Below, in pieces: positions 6,873-15,004 of a stretch of DNA of 25,704 nt. The first letter of the stretch is position 1. Every line of letters begins with the position of its first letter. This DNA is from BRHc4a sp049323915 (GTDB lineage Bacteria > Bacillota > Desulfotomaculia > Desulfotomaculales > Desulfocucumaceae), in the NCBI GenBank assembly GCA_049323915.1, contig JBMOPC010000002.1, positions 1-25,704 of the forward strand. Direction: 5' to 3'. A model generated the notes under the pieces. It made no database searches, was not told the origin of the DNA, and worked only from the letters and a program-made list of their open reading frames with translations. The position numbers and the translations under genes were made by a program.

Positions 6873-8114
6873 ATGAAATGCCTTGCTGTAAACACCTACG
6901 ACAGCGGGGGAGGAGCCGCCAGGGCGGCGTACAGGCTCCACAGGGGACTTATGGAAATTGGGATTGAGTCACGGATGCTGGTGCAGGACAGGCTGGGGGA
7001 CGACCCTTCGGTGATTGGACCGGAGACAGGGCCGGGAAAGCTGTTCAGCAAGCTGAGGCAACAGCTGGACTCCATTCCCCTGCGGCTTTTGGGCGCTCGT
7101 CCGGAGGCGGTGTGGGGGTTGTCCTGGCTGCCGGGCAGATGGGTGGAACTGATAAAAGGTCTTGACCCCGATGTGATTCACCTGCACTGGATAGGCGACG
7201 GGTTCATACCGGTGGCCGACCTTCCCAGACTGAACCGGCCGGTTGTGTGGACAATCCACGACTCCTGGCCCTTTACCGGGGGATGCCATATCCCCTTTGA
7301 CTGCACCGGATACCGGGATTCCTGCAGGGACTGCCCTCAATTGGGGCCCCGGGGACGGGCGGGCATGGCCCACTGGGTTTGGAAGCGCAAACACAGGCAC
7401 TGGAGGGGTCTCAAACTTACTGTTGTGGCCCCCAGCCGCTGGCTGGCAGGGTGCGCCGGGGAAAGCTCCCTTTTTGGTGACGTGCGGGTGGAGGTCATTC
7501 CAAACGGCCTGGACCTCCGGCGGTACAGGCCGGTGGACCGGGCAGCCGCACGCCGGCTGATGGGACTGCCCACCGACAAGAAAATTATTCTTTTCGGCGC
7601 CATGAGTGCGGACAGGGACCGGAACAAGGGGTACCATCTTCTGCTGCCTGCCCTGCGGCGGCTGGCCGGGGAGGGGTGGGGGCAGAAAGCCGAGTTGGTG
7701 GTATTCGGGTCCATGGGGCCGGCTGTTCCTGAAGACACCGGCATCAGCACCCGGTATGCCGGGAGGCTTTATGACGATGTGAGCCTAGTGCTGCTGTATT
7801 CCTGCGCTGATGCGCTGGTGGCGCCCTCTTTGCAGGAAAATCTCCCCTGCACCGTTATGGAGGCCATGGCCTGCGGAACACCCTGCGTGGCCTTTGACAC
7901 CGGGGGGATGCCCGACCTGATAGACCACATGCGAAACGGTTATCTGGCAAGGCCTTATGACACAGAGGACCTGGCTTCAGGCATAGACAGAGTGATGGGC
8001 GGAGTCCAGTGGGAGTATTTTTCCCGGAATGCCAGGGAAAAGGTGGAGCGGGAGTTTTCACTGGATAAAGTGGCCGCAAGATATGTTTCGCTATATAACG
8101 AACTGCTGAGGTAA
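6873..8114 (+). CDS. Family 4 glycosyltransferase (GT-B fold), WcaC-like
   Basis: The 413-residue cytoplasmic protein opens with MKCLAVNTYDSGGGAARAAYRLH, a Gly-rich start typical of colanic-acid-type GT4 enzymes. The mid part has DVIHLHWIGDGF and a Cys/Trp-rich block around VWTIHDSWPFTGGCH. The C-terminal Rossmann half contains QENLPCTVMEAMACGTP, the E-x7-E donor-binding motif, and FDTGGMPDLI. It would transfer a sugar from an NDP donor to the lipid-linked chain; donor and acceptor cannot be read from sequence. GAGGT at 6858-6862 serves the ATG. The stop is five bases before the gmd start, whose SD (GAGGT 8108-8112) overlaps its end. It follows an 82-base gap after the flippase, the largest gap inside the sugar cluster. 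Confidence 0.9.
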   Translation: MKCLAVNTYDSGGGAARAAYRLHRGLMEIGIESRMLVQDRLGDDPSVIGPETGPGKLFSKLRQQLDSIPLRLLGARPEAVWGLSWLPGRWVELIKGLDPDVIHLHWIGDGFIPVADLPRLNRPVVWTIHDSWPFTGGCHIPFDCTGYRDSCRDCPQLGPRGRAGMAHWVWKRKHRHWRGLKLTVVAPSRWLAGCAGESSLFGDVRVEVIPNGLDLRRYRPVDRAAARRLMGLPTDKKIILFGAMSADRDRNKGYHLLLPALRRLAGEGWGQKAELVVFGSMGPAVPEDTGISTRYAGRLYDDVSLVLLYSCADALVAPSLQENLPCTVMEAMACGTPCVAFDTGGMPDLIDHMRNGYLARPYDTEDLASGIDRVMGGVQWEYFSRNAREKVEREFSLDKVAARYVSLYNELLR

Positions 8115-8119
8115 AAAGA

Positions 8120-9208
8120 ATGAAATGTAAGCGCGTAGCCCTTATTACGGGGGTAACGGGACAGGACGGGGCTTTCCTGGCGGAATTGCTTCTTTCCAAA
8201 GGATACCAGGTTCATGGAATAAAGAGGAGGTCATCACTGTTCAATACCGACAGGATCGACCACCTGTACCAGGACCCCCATGTGCCTGAACGCAACTTGA
8301 TTCTTCATTACGGGGATTTGACCGATTCCACCAACCTGATCAGGATAATACAGCAGGTCCGGCCCGACGAGATATACAATCTGGCGGCCCAGAGCCATGT
8401 TCATGTTTCCTTTGAAACACCCGAGTACACTGCCAACGCCGATGCCCTGGGGACGCTGCGCCTGCTGGAAGCCATAAGGATTCTGGGGCTGGAGGGCAAG
8501 ACCAGGTTTTACCAGGCCTCCACCAGCGAGATCTTCGGCAATGCCGCACAGACTCCCCAGAATGAGAACACTCCTTTCAGCCCCCGGTCTCCCTATGCCG
8601 CCGCCAAGCTGTACGCATACTGGATAACGGTGAATTACCGGGAGGCCTACGGCATTTTCGGCTGCAACGGCATTCTTTTCAACCATGAGTCTCCGGTGCG
8701 CGGGGAAACATTTGTGACCAGGAAAATAACCATGGCCGTGGCCAGGATCAAGCTGGGGCTGCAGGACAGGCTTTACCTGGGAAACCTGGACGCCCTGCGG
8801 GACTGGGGACATGCCGGCGATTACGTGGAAGCCATGTGGCTTATTCTGCAGCAGGACGATCCGGACGACTATGTTATAGCCTCCGGTGAACAGCACAGCG
8901 TGCGGGAATTTTGTACAATGGCCTTTAAAGAGGCCGGGGTGGACATTGAATGGAAGGGCAAGGGATTAAGCGAGGTGGGGATTGCCGGAGGGAAGATACT
9001 GGTTTCGGTGGACCCCCGCTATTTCAGGCCCACTGAAGTGAAAACCCTGCTGGGTGACGCATCCAAGGCCATGAAAAAGTTGGGGTGGAGGCCCAGGGTG
9101 ACCTTCCGGGAGCTTGTTTCCGGGATGGTCAGGGAAGACCTGCGGATTGCCGAAATGGACAGACTTTGCAGCAGGAGCGGCTACCACACCTTTTCTTACG
9201 ACGAATAA
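8120..9208 (+). CDS. gmd: GDP-mannose 4,6-dehydratase
   Basis: Gmd converts GDP-D-mannose to GDP-4-keto-6-deoxy-D-mannose using bound NADP. The 362-residue extended-SDR protein has the nucleotide motif GVTGQDG at 11-17, the catalytic Thr135 and Glu137 in STSEIFG and the Tyr159-x3-Lys163 pair in SPYAAAK. It also has the Gmd-specific blocks HYGDLTDS, NLAAQSHVHVSFE, FNHESPVRGETFVTRKI and RPTEVKTLLGD. Length is canonical. The next gene encodes the partner enzyme Fcl, so together they make GDP-L-fucose. No manA/manB/manC genes for GDP-mannose supply are in the window. Confidence 0.97.
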   Translation: MKCKRVALITGVTGQDGAFLAELLLSKGYQVHGIKRRSSLFNTDRIDHLYQDPHVPERNLILHYGDLTDSTNLIRIIQQVRPDEIYNLAAQSHVHVSFETPEYTANADALGTLRLLEAIRILGLEGKTRFYQASTSEIFGNAAQTPQNENTPFSPRSPYAAAKLYAYWITVNYREAYGIFGCNGILFNHESPVRGETFVTRKITMAVARIKLGLQDRLYLGNLDALRDWGHAGDYVEAMWLILQQDDPDDYVIASGEQHSVREFCTMAFKEAGVDIEWKGKGLSEVGIAGGKILVSVDPRYFRPTEVKTLLGDASKAMKKLGWRPRVTFRELVSGMVREDLRIAEMDRLCSRSGYHTFSYDE

Positions 9209-9229
9209 AGGCCGGAAGGGGGAAGGCTG

Positions 9230-10204
9230 TTGGCTGATTTTTCACGGGACCTGGACGGCAGGATATACGTGGCCGGACACAGGGGGCTGGTGGGAAGCGC
9301 CATAGTGCGGTTTCTTGAAAAAAGGGGATATAAAAATATCATCACCAGGACCTCTTCGGAACTGGACCTGCGCAGGAGCCTGGAGGTGTATGATTTTTTC
9401 GCCGGGGAAAAGCCGGATTACGTTTTCCTGGCCGCTGGAAAGGTGGGCGGTATATACGCCAACAGCTGCTATCCGGCCCGGTTTATTTACGACAATCTGA
9501 TGATACAGTCCAATGTAATCGACTCCGCCTGCAGCCAGGGAGTCAAAAAACTGCTTTTCCTGGGCAGTTCGTGCATATACCCCAAGGCTGCCCCCCAGCC
9601 CATAAAGGAGGAATACCTCCTTACAGGCCCGCTGGAGCCCACCAACGAGCCCTACGCGGTGGCCAAAATAGCCGGCATAAAGATGTGCCAGGCGTATAAC
9701 AGGGAGTACGGAACACGGTTCATAAGCGTAATGCCAGCCAACCTTTACGGCCCGGGAGACAATTTTGACCCGGAAACCTCCCACGTGCTTCCGGCCCTGA
9801 TCCGGAAATTTCATGAGGCCAGGGAGGCGGGACAGAGTTTTGTCACGGTCTGGGGGACCGGGGCTCCTTGCCGCGAGTTCCTGCATGTGGACGACCTTGC
9901 CGGTGCCTGCCTGTTTCTGATGGACCGTTACCACGGGGACGAACCGGTTAACATAGGAACGGGCGCGGACCTCCGCATATCGGATCTGGCGGAGATTATC
10001 GCAGAGGTTGTGGGTTACCGGGGGGAGATACGGTATGATCACACTATGCCGGAAGGCACCCCCAGGAAGCAACTGGATGTTTCACGGCTGGCCGGTATGG
10101 GGTGGAGCCCTGAAATCAGCCTGGTTGAAGGAATAAAAAGCACATATCGCTGGTTTGTAGATCAATGCGGCGCCACCGGCGAAAAGGAGATTGTCAGCTT
10201 ATGA
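9230..10204 (+). CDS. fcl: GDP-L-fucose synthase (epimerase/reductase)
   Basis: Fcl (WcaG) carries out the 3,5-epimerisation and NADPH reduction that turn the Gmd product into GDP-L-fucose. The 324-residue protein shows the Rossmann motif GHRGLVGSAI near 17-25 and the catalytic set Ser113/Cys115 (GSSCIYP), Tyr142/Lys146 (PYAVAKIAG) and His185 (TSHVLPAL). All positions of the E. coli enzyme catalytic set appear preserved. Translation starts at TTG 9230 behind AAGGGGGA at 9216-9223. It lies 21 bases after gmd and its stop overlaps the next glycosyltransferase start (ATGA at 10201-10204), so the two are coupled. A dedicated fucosyltransferase is expected among the neighbouring GT genes but cannot be singled out. 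Confidence 0.96.
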   Translation: MADFSRDLDGRIYVAGHRGLVGSAIVRFLEKRGYKNIITRTSSELDLRRSLEVYDFFAGEKPDYVFLAAGKVGGIYANSCYPARFIYDNLMIQSNVIDSACSQGVKKLLFLGSSCIYPKAAPQPIKEEYLLTGPLEPTNEPYAVAKIAGIKMCQAYNREYGTRFISVMPANLYGPGDNFDPETSHVLPALIRKFHEAREAGQSFVTVWGTGAPCREFLHVDDLAGACLFLMDRYHGDEPVNIGTGADLRISDLAEIIAEVVGYRGEIRYDHTMPEGTPRKQLDVSRLAGMGWSPEISLVEGIKSTYRWFVDQCGATGEKEIVSL

Positions 10205-11058
10205 CCGCCCGTTCCCCCTTGGTGAGCATAATCACCGCCTGTTACAATAGTGAAAAAACGCTGGAAAACACCCTGTTGAGCGTGTTAAACCAGTCATGCC
10301 GTGATATACAGTATATCGTTATAGACGGCCTTTCCAGCGACGGCTCGCGGGATATTATAAAAAAGTACGGGGACAGGCTGGGATACTGGGTCAGCGAGAA
10401 GGACAAAGGTATATCCGACGCCTGGAACAAGGGGCTGCGGCTGGCCGAAGGCGAGATAGTGGGGATTATAAATTCCGACGACCAATACCGGGAATGCGCG
10501 GTGGAAACAGCCGTTAAAGCCTTGAACGACAATCCGGAGGCCGGGTTTGTGTTCGGTGACCAGCTGATTATTGATGAAAAAGGGGTTGCCATTAACCAGC
10601 GGGGGGATCCGGGGTACATGAAAAATATTTGGTTTATAATGCCGTCCATACCCCACTCCACTGTTTTCGTGCGCCGCCGGGTGTATGAAAGGTACGGCGG
10701 CTTTGATATCACGTACAGCACGGCCATGGACTATGAGTTCCTGCTGAGGATAACCGCCGGCGGGGTCAGGGGGGTTTATGTCCCGTCCGTACTTACGGTG
10801 ATGAGTATGGGAGGGGAGTCTGACTTGAATTTTGTACGGGGCTACAGGGAAGTGATGAGAGCTTCGGTAAAGTACGGGTATGACAGCAGGATGGCCTTGG
10901 CGAGATTTTATTTTGAGTGTCTAAAAACATACACACGTAAAAAAATGCAGCGCGCCGGGCTGGAAGCCCCGGTGAGGCTTTACAGGAAATATATAGGGAA
11001 GCGGTATGATTACCCGGACTTTGAAAGACATTTAAACCACAGAGAACACAGAGATTAG
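10201..11058 (+). CDS. Family 2 glycosyltransferase (GT-A fold)
   Basis: The 285-residue protein starts with SPLVSIITACYNSEKTLENT, the beta-alpha nucleotide-binding start of GT2 enzymes. It continues with IVIDGLSSDGS and the metal-binding acidic motif NSDDQY. A later MDYEFLLRI block is typical of the WcaA/WcaE-type branch. It probably adds one sugar to the lipid-linked glycan in the cytoplasm. I start at ATG 10201 because AAGGAGA at 10184-10190 is correctly spaced and the ATGA overlap with fcl fits translational coupling; an in-frame upstream ATG at 10165 would add a poorly conserved extension. The last residues (HLNHREHRD) are encoded by a short repeated sequence, described separately. Confidence 0.9.
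   Translation: MTARSPLVSIITACYNSEKTLENTLLSVLNQSCRDIQYIVIDGLSSDGSRDIIKKYGDRLGYWVSEKDKGISDAWNKGLRLAEGEIVGIINSDDQYRECAVETAVKALNDNPEAGFVFGDQLIIDEKGVAINQRGDPGYMKNIWFIMPSIPHSTVFVRRRVYERYGGFDITYSTAMDYEFLLRITAGGVRGVYVPSVLTVMSMGGESDLNFVRGYREVMRASVKYGYDSRMALARFYFECLKTYTRKKMQRAGLEAPVRLYRKYIGKRYDYPDFERHLNHREHRD
11036..11054 (+). repeat. ACCACAGAGA-ACACAGAGA short direct repeat at gene end
   Basis: Two near-identical units, ACCACAGAGA and ACACAGAGA, lie side by side just before the GT2 stop codon and encode the tail NHREHRD. Similar CACAGAG repeats are, from memory, dispersed in many environmental bacterial genomes and end up as NHREHRD-like C-terminal tails. Only this copy is visible in the window. Confidence 0.55.
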
Positions 11059-11071
11059 AGCCATTTTCAAG

Positions 11072-12253
11072 ATGATTGATATAGAAGGCGGACCGGGCGT
11101 GAGAGGAGAAAAAGGGATCAAGGTGCTGTTGATCACCGCCAGGGCGGACATAGGGGGCGGGCCCAGGCATATTGCCAGTCTGCTGGAAAATAAGGGGGAC
11201 GGTATAGTATTTTACGGTGCGGCCCCGGATCAGCCGCCGTATTACCCGATGTTCCTCCGGCACTGCAGCAGGTGTGTGGTACTTCCATTCAGGAGGTTTT
11301 CACCGGCGGCGTTTTTACGGCTGGTCCGCCTGGCCCGGAAAGAAGAAATAGACATTATTCACTCCCATGGAACCGGCGGAGGGATTTACGGCAGGCTTAT
11401 AAGAATTTTTTACCGGCAGGGAGTGTTTATCCATACTTTTCACGGCATATACCAAAGGGGCCGGGGGATTAAGAAGGAGCTGCACCTGCTGGCCGAAAGG
11501 CTCCTGGGCCGTCTTACCGACCACTTCATATTCGTGTGCGGATCGGAAATGCAAAAGGCGGAAGGACTGGGAATCAGGCGCCCCGGCAGCTCGGTTGTCT
11601 TAAACGGGGTTGACACCGGGCACTATTGCGGCCTTTCGGTGGATTTGGAAAGGAAAAAAGAGGAGCTGGGAATAAGGCCGGGCAGTCAGGTGATTGGGAC
11701 CGTGGGCCGCCTGTCCCGCCCCAAGGCTCCCGAGGCCGGCATCAGAGCGGTTCACAGGCTGGTTAAGGAAAAAAGGAATGTTGTTTATGTAATGGTGGGA
11801 GACGGTGAGGAGAGGGACAATGTTCTGAAGGAAATCTCGGACCTGGGACTGGAGGATACTGTACTTCTTCTGGGAGGCAGGGAAGATGTCGGAGAGATAT
11901 TAAAAGTGATGGATGTATTTGTACTGCCTTCACGCTGGGAGGGGCTTCCCCTGGCGCTTCTGGAGGCCATGGCCAGCGGTCTCCCGGTGGTGGCCACCCG
12001 GGTGACCGGCAGCGTTGAGGTGGTACGGGAAGGGGTTACCGGGCTTATGGTGGACCCTGACAATCCGGATCAGCTTTCTGCGGCCATTTCATTTTTGCTG
12101 GACAACCCGGACTTAAGGAAAGAGATGGGGGCCAGGGGGCGGGAGAGGGCAAAGGCGCATTTCGACCACGGAAGGATGTCCGCGGAGACCTTCGAAGTGT
12201 ACAGGCGGTTGTTGAAAATAAGACGGAGCGGCAGGCGGGGTGTAAGTGTATGA
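11072..12253 (+). CDS. Family 4 glycosyltransferase (GT-B fold)
   Basis: The product of about 390 residues has the GT4 layout. The N-terminal half opens with IKVLLITARADIGGGPRHIA and contains IDIIHSHGTGGGIYGRL and FIHTFHG. The C-terminal half has GTVGRLSRPKAPE, VYVMVGDGEER and the donor motif RWEGLPLALLEAMASGLPVV with E-x7-E. It likely adds one sugar to the growing glycan. The start is uncertain: ATG 11072 has no good ribosome binding site, GTG 11099 has a weak AAGGCGG ahead of it, and family alignment would put the first conserved residue near 11117. Its stop overlaps the next start as ATGA (12250-12253), so translation is coupled. Confidence 0.9.
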   Translation: MIDIEGGPGVRGEKGIKVLLITARADIGGGPRHIASLLENKGDGIVFYGAAPDQPPYYPMFLRHCSRCVVLPFRRFSPAAFLRLVRLARKEEIDIIHSHGTGGGIYGRLIRIFYRQGVFIHTFHGIYQRGRGIKKELHLLAERLLGRLTDHFIFVCGSEMQKAEGLGIRRPGSSVVLNGVDTGHYCGLSVDLERKKEELGIRPGSQVIGTVGRLSRPKAPEAGIRAVHRLVKEKRNVVYVMVGDGEERDNVLKEISDLGLEDTVLLLGGREDVGEILKVMDVFVLPSRWEGLPLALLEAMASGLPVVATRVTGSVEVVREGVTGLMVDPDNPDQLSAAISFLLDNPDLRKEMGARGRERAKAHFDHGRMSAETFEVYRRLLKIRRSGRRGVSV

Positions 12254-13416
12254 ATGTGGGGCTGGTCCATGAATGGCTTGTCAATATCGGGGGGTCCGAG
12301 AAATGCGTTCAGTCATTTGTCAACATTTTCCCCTGTGCTCATCTAAACACAATAGTGTTTGACCCGAAGGTGGCGGATGCCATGGGCCTCTCCGGGAAGG
12401 TCAGCGGAACCTTCATCCAGGGGCTGCCCCGGGCTGCGCGCTGGTATCAGAAATATCTGCCGCTCATGCCGCTGGCAGTGGAGCAATTGGATTTGGGAGG
12501 GTATGATGTAATACTTTCCAGCAGCCATGCCTTTGCCAAAAGTGTGCTGACCAGATCGGACCAGATGCACGTATGTTACTGCCATACCCCTGTGAGATAC
12601 GTGTGGGACCTGTATCACCAGTACCTCCGCCAGTCGGGACTGCACCGGGGCCCCCTTGGCTGGGCCGCCAGGGCAGTGCTGCACTACCTGCGACTGTACG
12701 ATGTCAGCAGCGCCAACAGGGTGGACCACTTTATCGCCAATTCCGGGTACGTGGCCCGGCGCATCTGGAAGACATACAGGAGAGAGGCTGCGGTGATATA
12801 TCCTCCGGTGGACGTTGATTTTTTTCAGCCGTCAGAAAAAAAGGACGGCTATTTTCTGGTTCTTTCAAGGCTGGTCCCCTACAAAAAGGTGGATATTATC
12901 GTGGAGGCCTTCGCTTCAAACGGGCTGCCTCTGGTGGTGATAGGGGACGGGCCGGATATGCAAAAAATCAAGGGCCTGGCCTCCAAAAACATAGAAATAA
13001 CGGGCTGGCTGCCCTCCGAAGAGGTGGCCGGGATTATGGCCGGGGCCAGGGCGCTGGTATTTGCCGCCGATGAAGACTTCGGAATAGTGCCGGTGGAGGC
13101 CCAGGCATGTGGCACCCCTGTCATCGCCTACGGCGGGGGAGGGGTGCTGGAAACGGTCAATCCTTTGAACCCGCCTGGAAACAGGGTGGGGAGCGGCGGT
13201 TATATCCCCACCGGCATTTTTTTTGAAGATCAGTCACCGGAGAGCATTAACAGGGCTGTGGCCCTGTTCCAAAAACACGAGGACAGTTTTGTCCCCGCGG
13301 ATCTGAGGCGGCACTCCCTCCGCTTCGGAAGGGAGAGGTTCGAAAAGCAAATAAGGGACTTCATCGAAGACAGGTGGCGGGAATTTGAGGAAGATCCGCA
13401 CCGTGGAAAGGAGTGA
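12250..13416 (+). CDS. WbaZ-like family 4 glycosyltransferase (probable mannosyltransferase)
   Basis: The 388-residue protein begins MNVGLVHEWLVNIGGSEKC and has CYCHTPVRYVWDLYHQYL, both typical of the WbaZ-like branch of GT4, in which Salmonella members are GDP-mannose-dependent mannosyltransferases. The donor site shows EDFGIVPVEAQACGTPVIAY with E-x7-E. A GDP-mannose donor fits the neighbouring gmd/fcl pair, but substrate assignment is inference. The start overlaps the preceding stop (ATGA), so translation depends on coupling; no strong SD is visible. It ends ten bases before the initiating sugar transferase gene. Confidence 0.9.
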   Translation: MNVGLVHEWLVNIGGSEKCVQSFVNIFPCAHLNTIVFDPKVADAMGLSGKVSGTFIQGLPRAARWYQKYLPLMPLAVEQLDLGGYDVILSSSHAFAKSVLTRSDQMHVCYCHTPVRYVWDLYHQYLRQSGLHRGPLGWAARAVLHYLRLYDVSSANRVDHFIANSGYVARRIWKTYRREAAVIYPPVDVDFFQPSEKKDGYFLVLSRLVPYKKVDIIVEAFASNGLPLVVIGDGPDMQKIKGLASKNIEITGWLPSEEVAGIMAGARALVFAADEDFGIVPVEAQACGTPVIAYGGGGVLETVNPLNPPGNRVGSGGYIPTGIFFEDQSPESINRAVALFQKHEDSFVPADLRRHSLRFGRERFEKQIRDFIEDRWREFEEDPHRGKE

Positions 13417-13425
13417 GGGCGGAAT

Positions 13426-14922
13426 ATGGAAATGGTCAGGTCAGGCGAGGCCGTGGAGCTTAAGGCGGAACGCCATATGCACAGCGCCACACGGTCGGCG
13501 GTGAATGCGGCGCTGGAGGTTTTTTCACTGGTGCTGGTTGACCTGCTTGCTTTTTTCGGAATTATGGCCATTGCCTACCAGATGCGGCTACACCTGCTGC
13601 CGGTGTTTGTGTCCGGACTTCCCCAGGGCATTTCACCGGCCACACTTTTGCATGTATCCTGGTTTCCCTTCCTGGCTGTCCTCTCATTCGCCTTCAGCGG
13701 GCTTTATACCAGGCGTTTTCCATGGATGCAGGAAACCGGAATGCTGGCCAGGGGGGCCACATTCAGCTTCTTGATTGCCCTGGGCACACTTTTCATCCTG
13801 AAGGAAAGCTCCCAGGTATCCAGGCTTTTCATACTGCTTACCTGGGTAAACTCACTATGGCTGGTGCCCCTGACCAGGCTGTCCGCCAAAAAGTGTCTTA
13901 TCGGGTGGGGACTCTGGGTAAGGCCTGTTATTATAGTAGGGTCCGGCCAGTTGGCTGAAAGGGCATGCCGGGCGCTGAGGAGCGATGCCGGCATCGGCTA
14001 CAGGGTGCTGGGCACGGTTTTGCCCGGGGAAAACGGCGGCAGCGATACCCGCGGTGCTGTCCCTGTTCTGGGCAGGTGGGAGGAAATAGATCAGGTTCTT
14101 GACCGCACCGGTGTCAAGGATGTGGTTATAGCAGCCGCCGGGCTTTACAGCCAGGGCCTGGCAGAACTGGTGGGCAAGCTGCAGCAAAGGGCCGAAAATG
14201 TGCTGTTCGTACCGGATATTTACGGCCTCCCGGTTCTTGGGGCCGATATCGGCTATTTTTTTGACCAGCGCACACTGGTAATAAATTTCAGAAACAATCT
14301 GAAGAACAGGCTTAATATAGCAGCCAAGCGGGTGTTCGACCTGGCCGCCGGTATTATAATAACGGTTTTGGCCATGCCTCTCCTTGCCGGACTGGCTGCC
14401 GCAGTGGCTATGGACTCAAAGGGCCCGGTCTTATACCGTCAAAAAAGGATTGGCAGGTCGGGCAGTATCTTCTGGTGTTACAAGTTCAGGACCATGGTGG
14501 CCGACGCCGACAGTGTTCTGATGAAGCTTCTTGATGAGGACAGCAATCTGGCCGGGGAATGGAAACAGGACCATAAGCTGAAAAAGGACCCCCGGATTAC
14601 AAGAGTGGGAAAATTACTGCGCAAGTACAGCCTGGATGAATTGCCCCAGATCATCAACGTGATCAGGGGGGAAATGAGCCTGGTGGGCCCGCGCCCGGTG
14701 GTGCGGAGTGAGATTCCAAAGTACGGCGGATTTGTGGATTATTATTTTACAGTCCGGCCCGGAATTTCCGGATTGTGGCAGGTCAGCGGCAGAAACGACA
14801 TAGATTACGATACCCGTGTAATGCTGGACAGCTGGTATGTGCGAAACTGGTCCCTCTGGTTGGATATATATATATTGATCAGGACCGTAAGGGTTGTTCT
14901 TTTGGGAAAGGGTGCATATTGA
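13426..14922 (+). CDS. WbaP-like undecaprenyl-phosphate sugar-1-phosphate transferase
   Basis: This polyprenyl-phosphate hexose-1-phosphate transferase would start glycan assembly by transferring a sugar phosphate (often galactose or glucose) to undecaprenyl phosphate. The 498-residue protein has about four N-terminal membrane segments (roughly 32-150), a Rossmann-like middle domain (VIIVGSGQLAERA near 168-180) and a catalytic Bac_transf domain from about 300. This domain shows KFRTMVADAD (353-362), the DE pair in SLDELPQ (Asp404-Glu405), GEMSLVGPRPV and RPGISGLWQVSGR, and ends in GKGAY, as WbaP-type members do. The full three-part architecture separates it from short PglC-type enzymes. It is the last biosynthetic gene of the cluster. 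The sugar cannot be told from sequence. Confidence 0.92.
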   Translation: MEMVRSGEAVELKAERHMHSATRSAVNAALEVFSLVLVDLLAFFGIMAIAYQMRLHLLPVFVSGLPQGISPATLLHVSWFPFLAVLSFAFSGLYTRRFPWMQETGMLARGATFSFLIALGTLFILKESSQVSRLFILLTWVNSLWLVPLTRLSAKKCLIGWGLWVRPVIIVGSGQLAERACRALRSDAGIGYRVLGTVLPGENGGSDTRGAVPVLGRWEEIDQVLDRTGVKDVVIAAAGLYSQGLAELVGKLQQRAENVLFVPDIYGLPVLGADIGYFFDQRTLVINFRNNLKNRLNIAAKRVFDLAAGIIITVLAMPLLAGLAAAVAMDSKGPVLYRQKRIGRSGSIFWCYKFRTMVADADSVLMKLLDEDSNLAGEWKQDHKLKKDPRITRVGKLLRKYSLDELPQIINVIRGEMSLVGPRPVVRSEIPKYGGFVDYYFTVRPGISGLWQVSGRNDIDYDTRVMLDSWYVRNWSLWLDIYILIRTVRVVLLGKGAY

Positions 14923-15004
14923 AGGATTATTGCGGGTAACTCTTTTATTTAGAAGGATTTATTGAAAATAGTGACCCATCTGAAAATAAACAGGAGATTA
15001 CGTT

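Noticed and set aside
9242..10072. 276-codon minus-strand frame opposite fcl
   Set aside because: The plus strand carries a full Fcl with its catalytic residues; this is a shadow caused by GC bias.
14962..14990. TTGAAA and AATAAA as a promoter for the HD-GYP gene
   Set aside because: The -10 match is poor and it would place the transcription start almost on the ribosome binding site.
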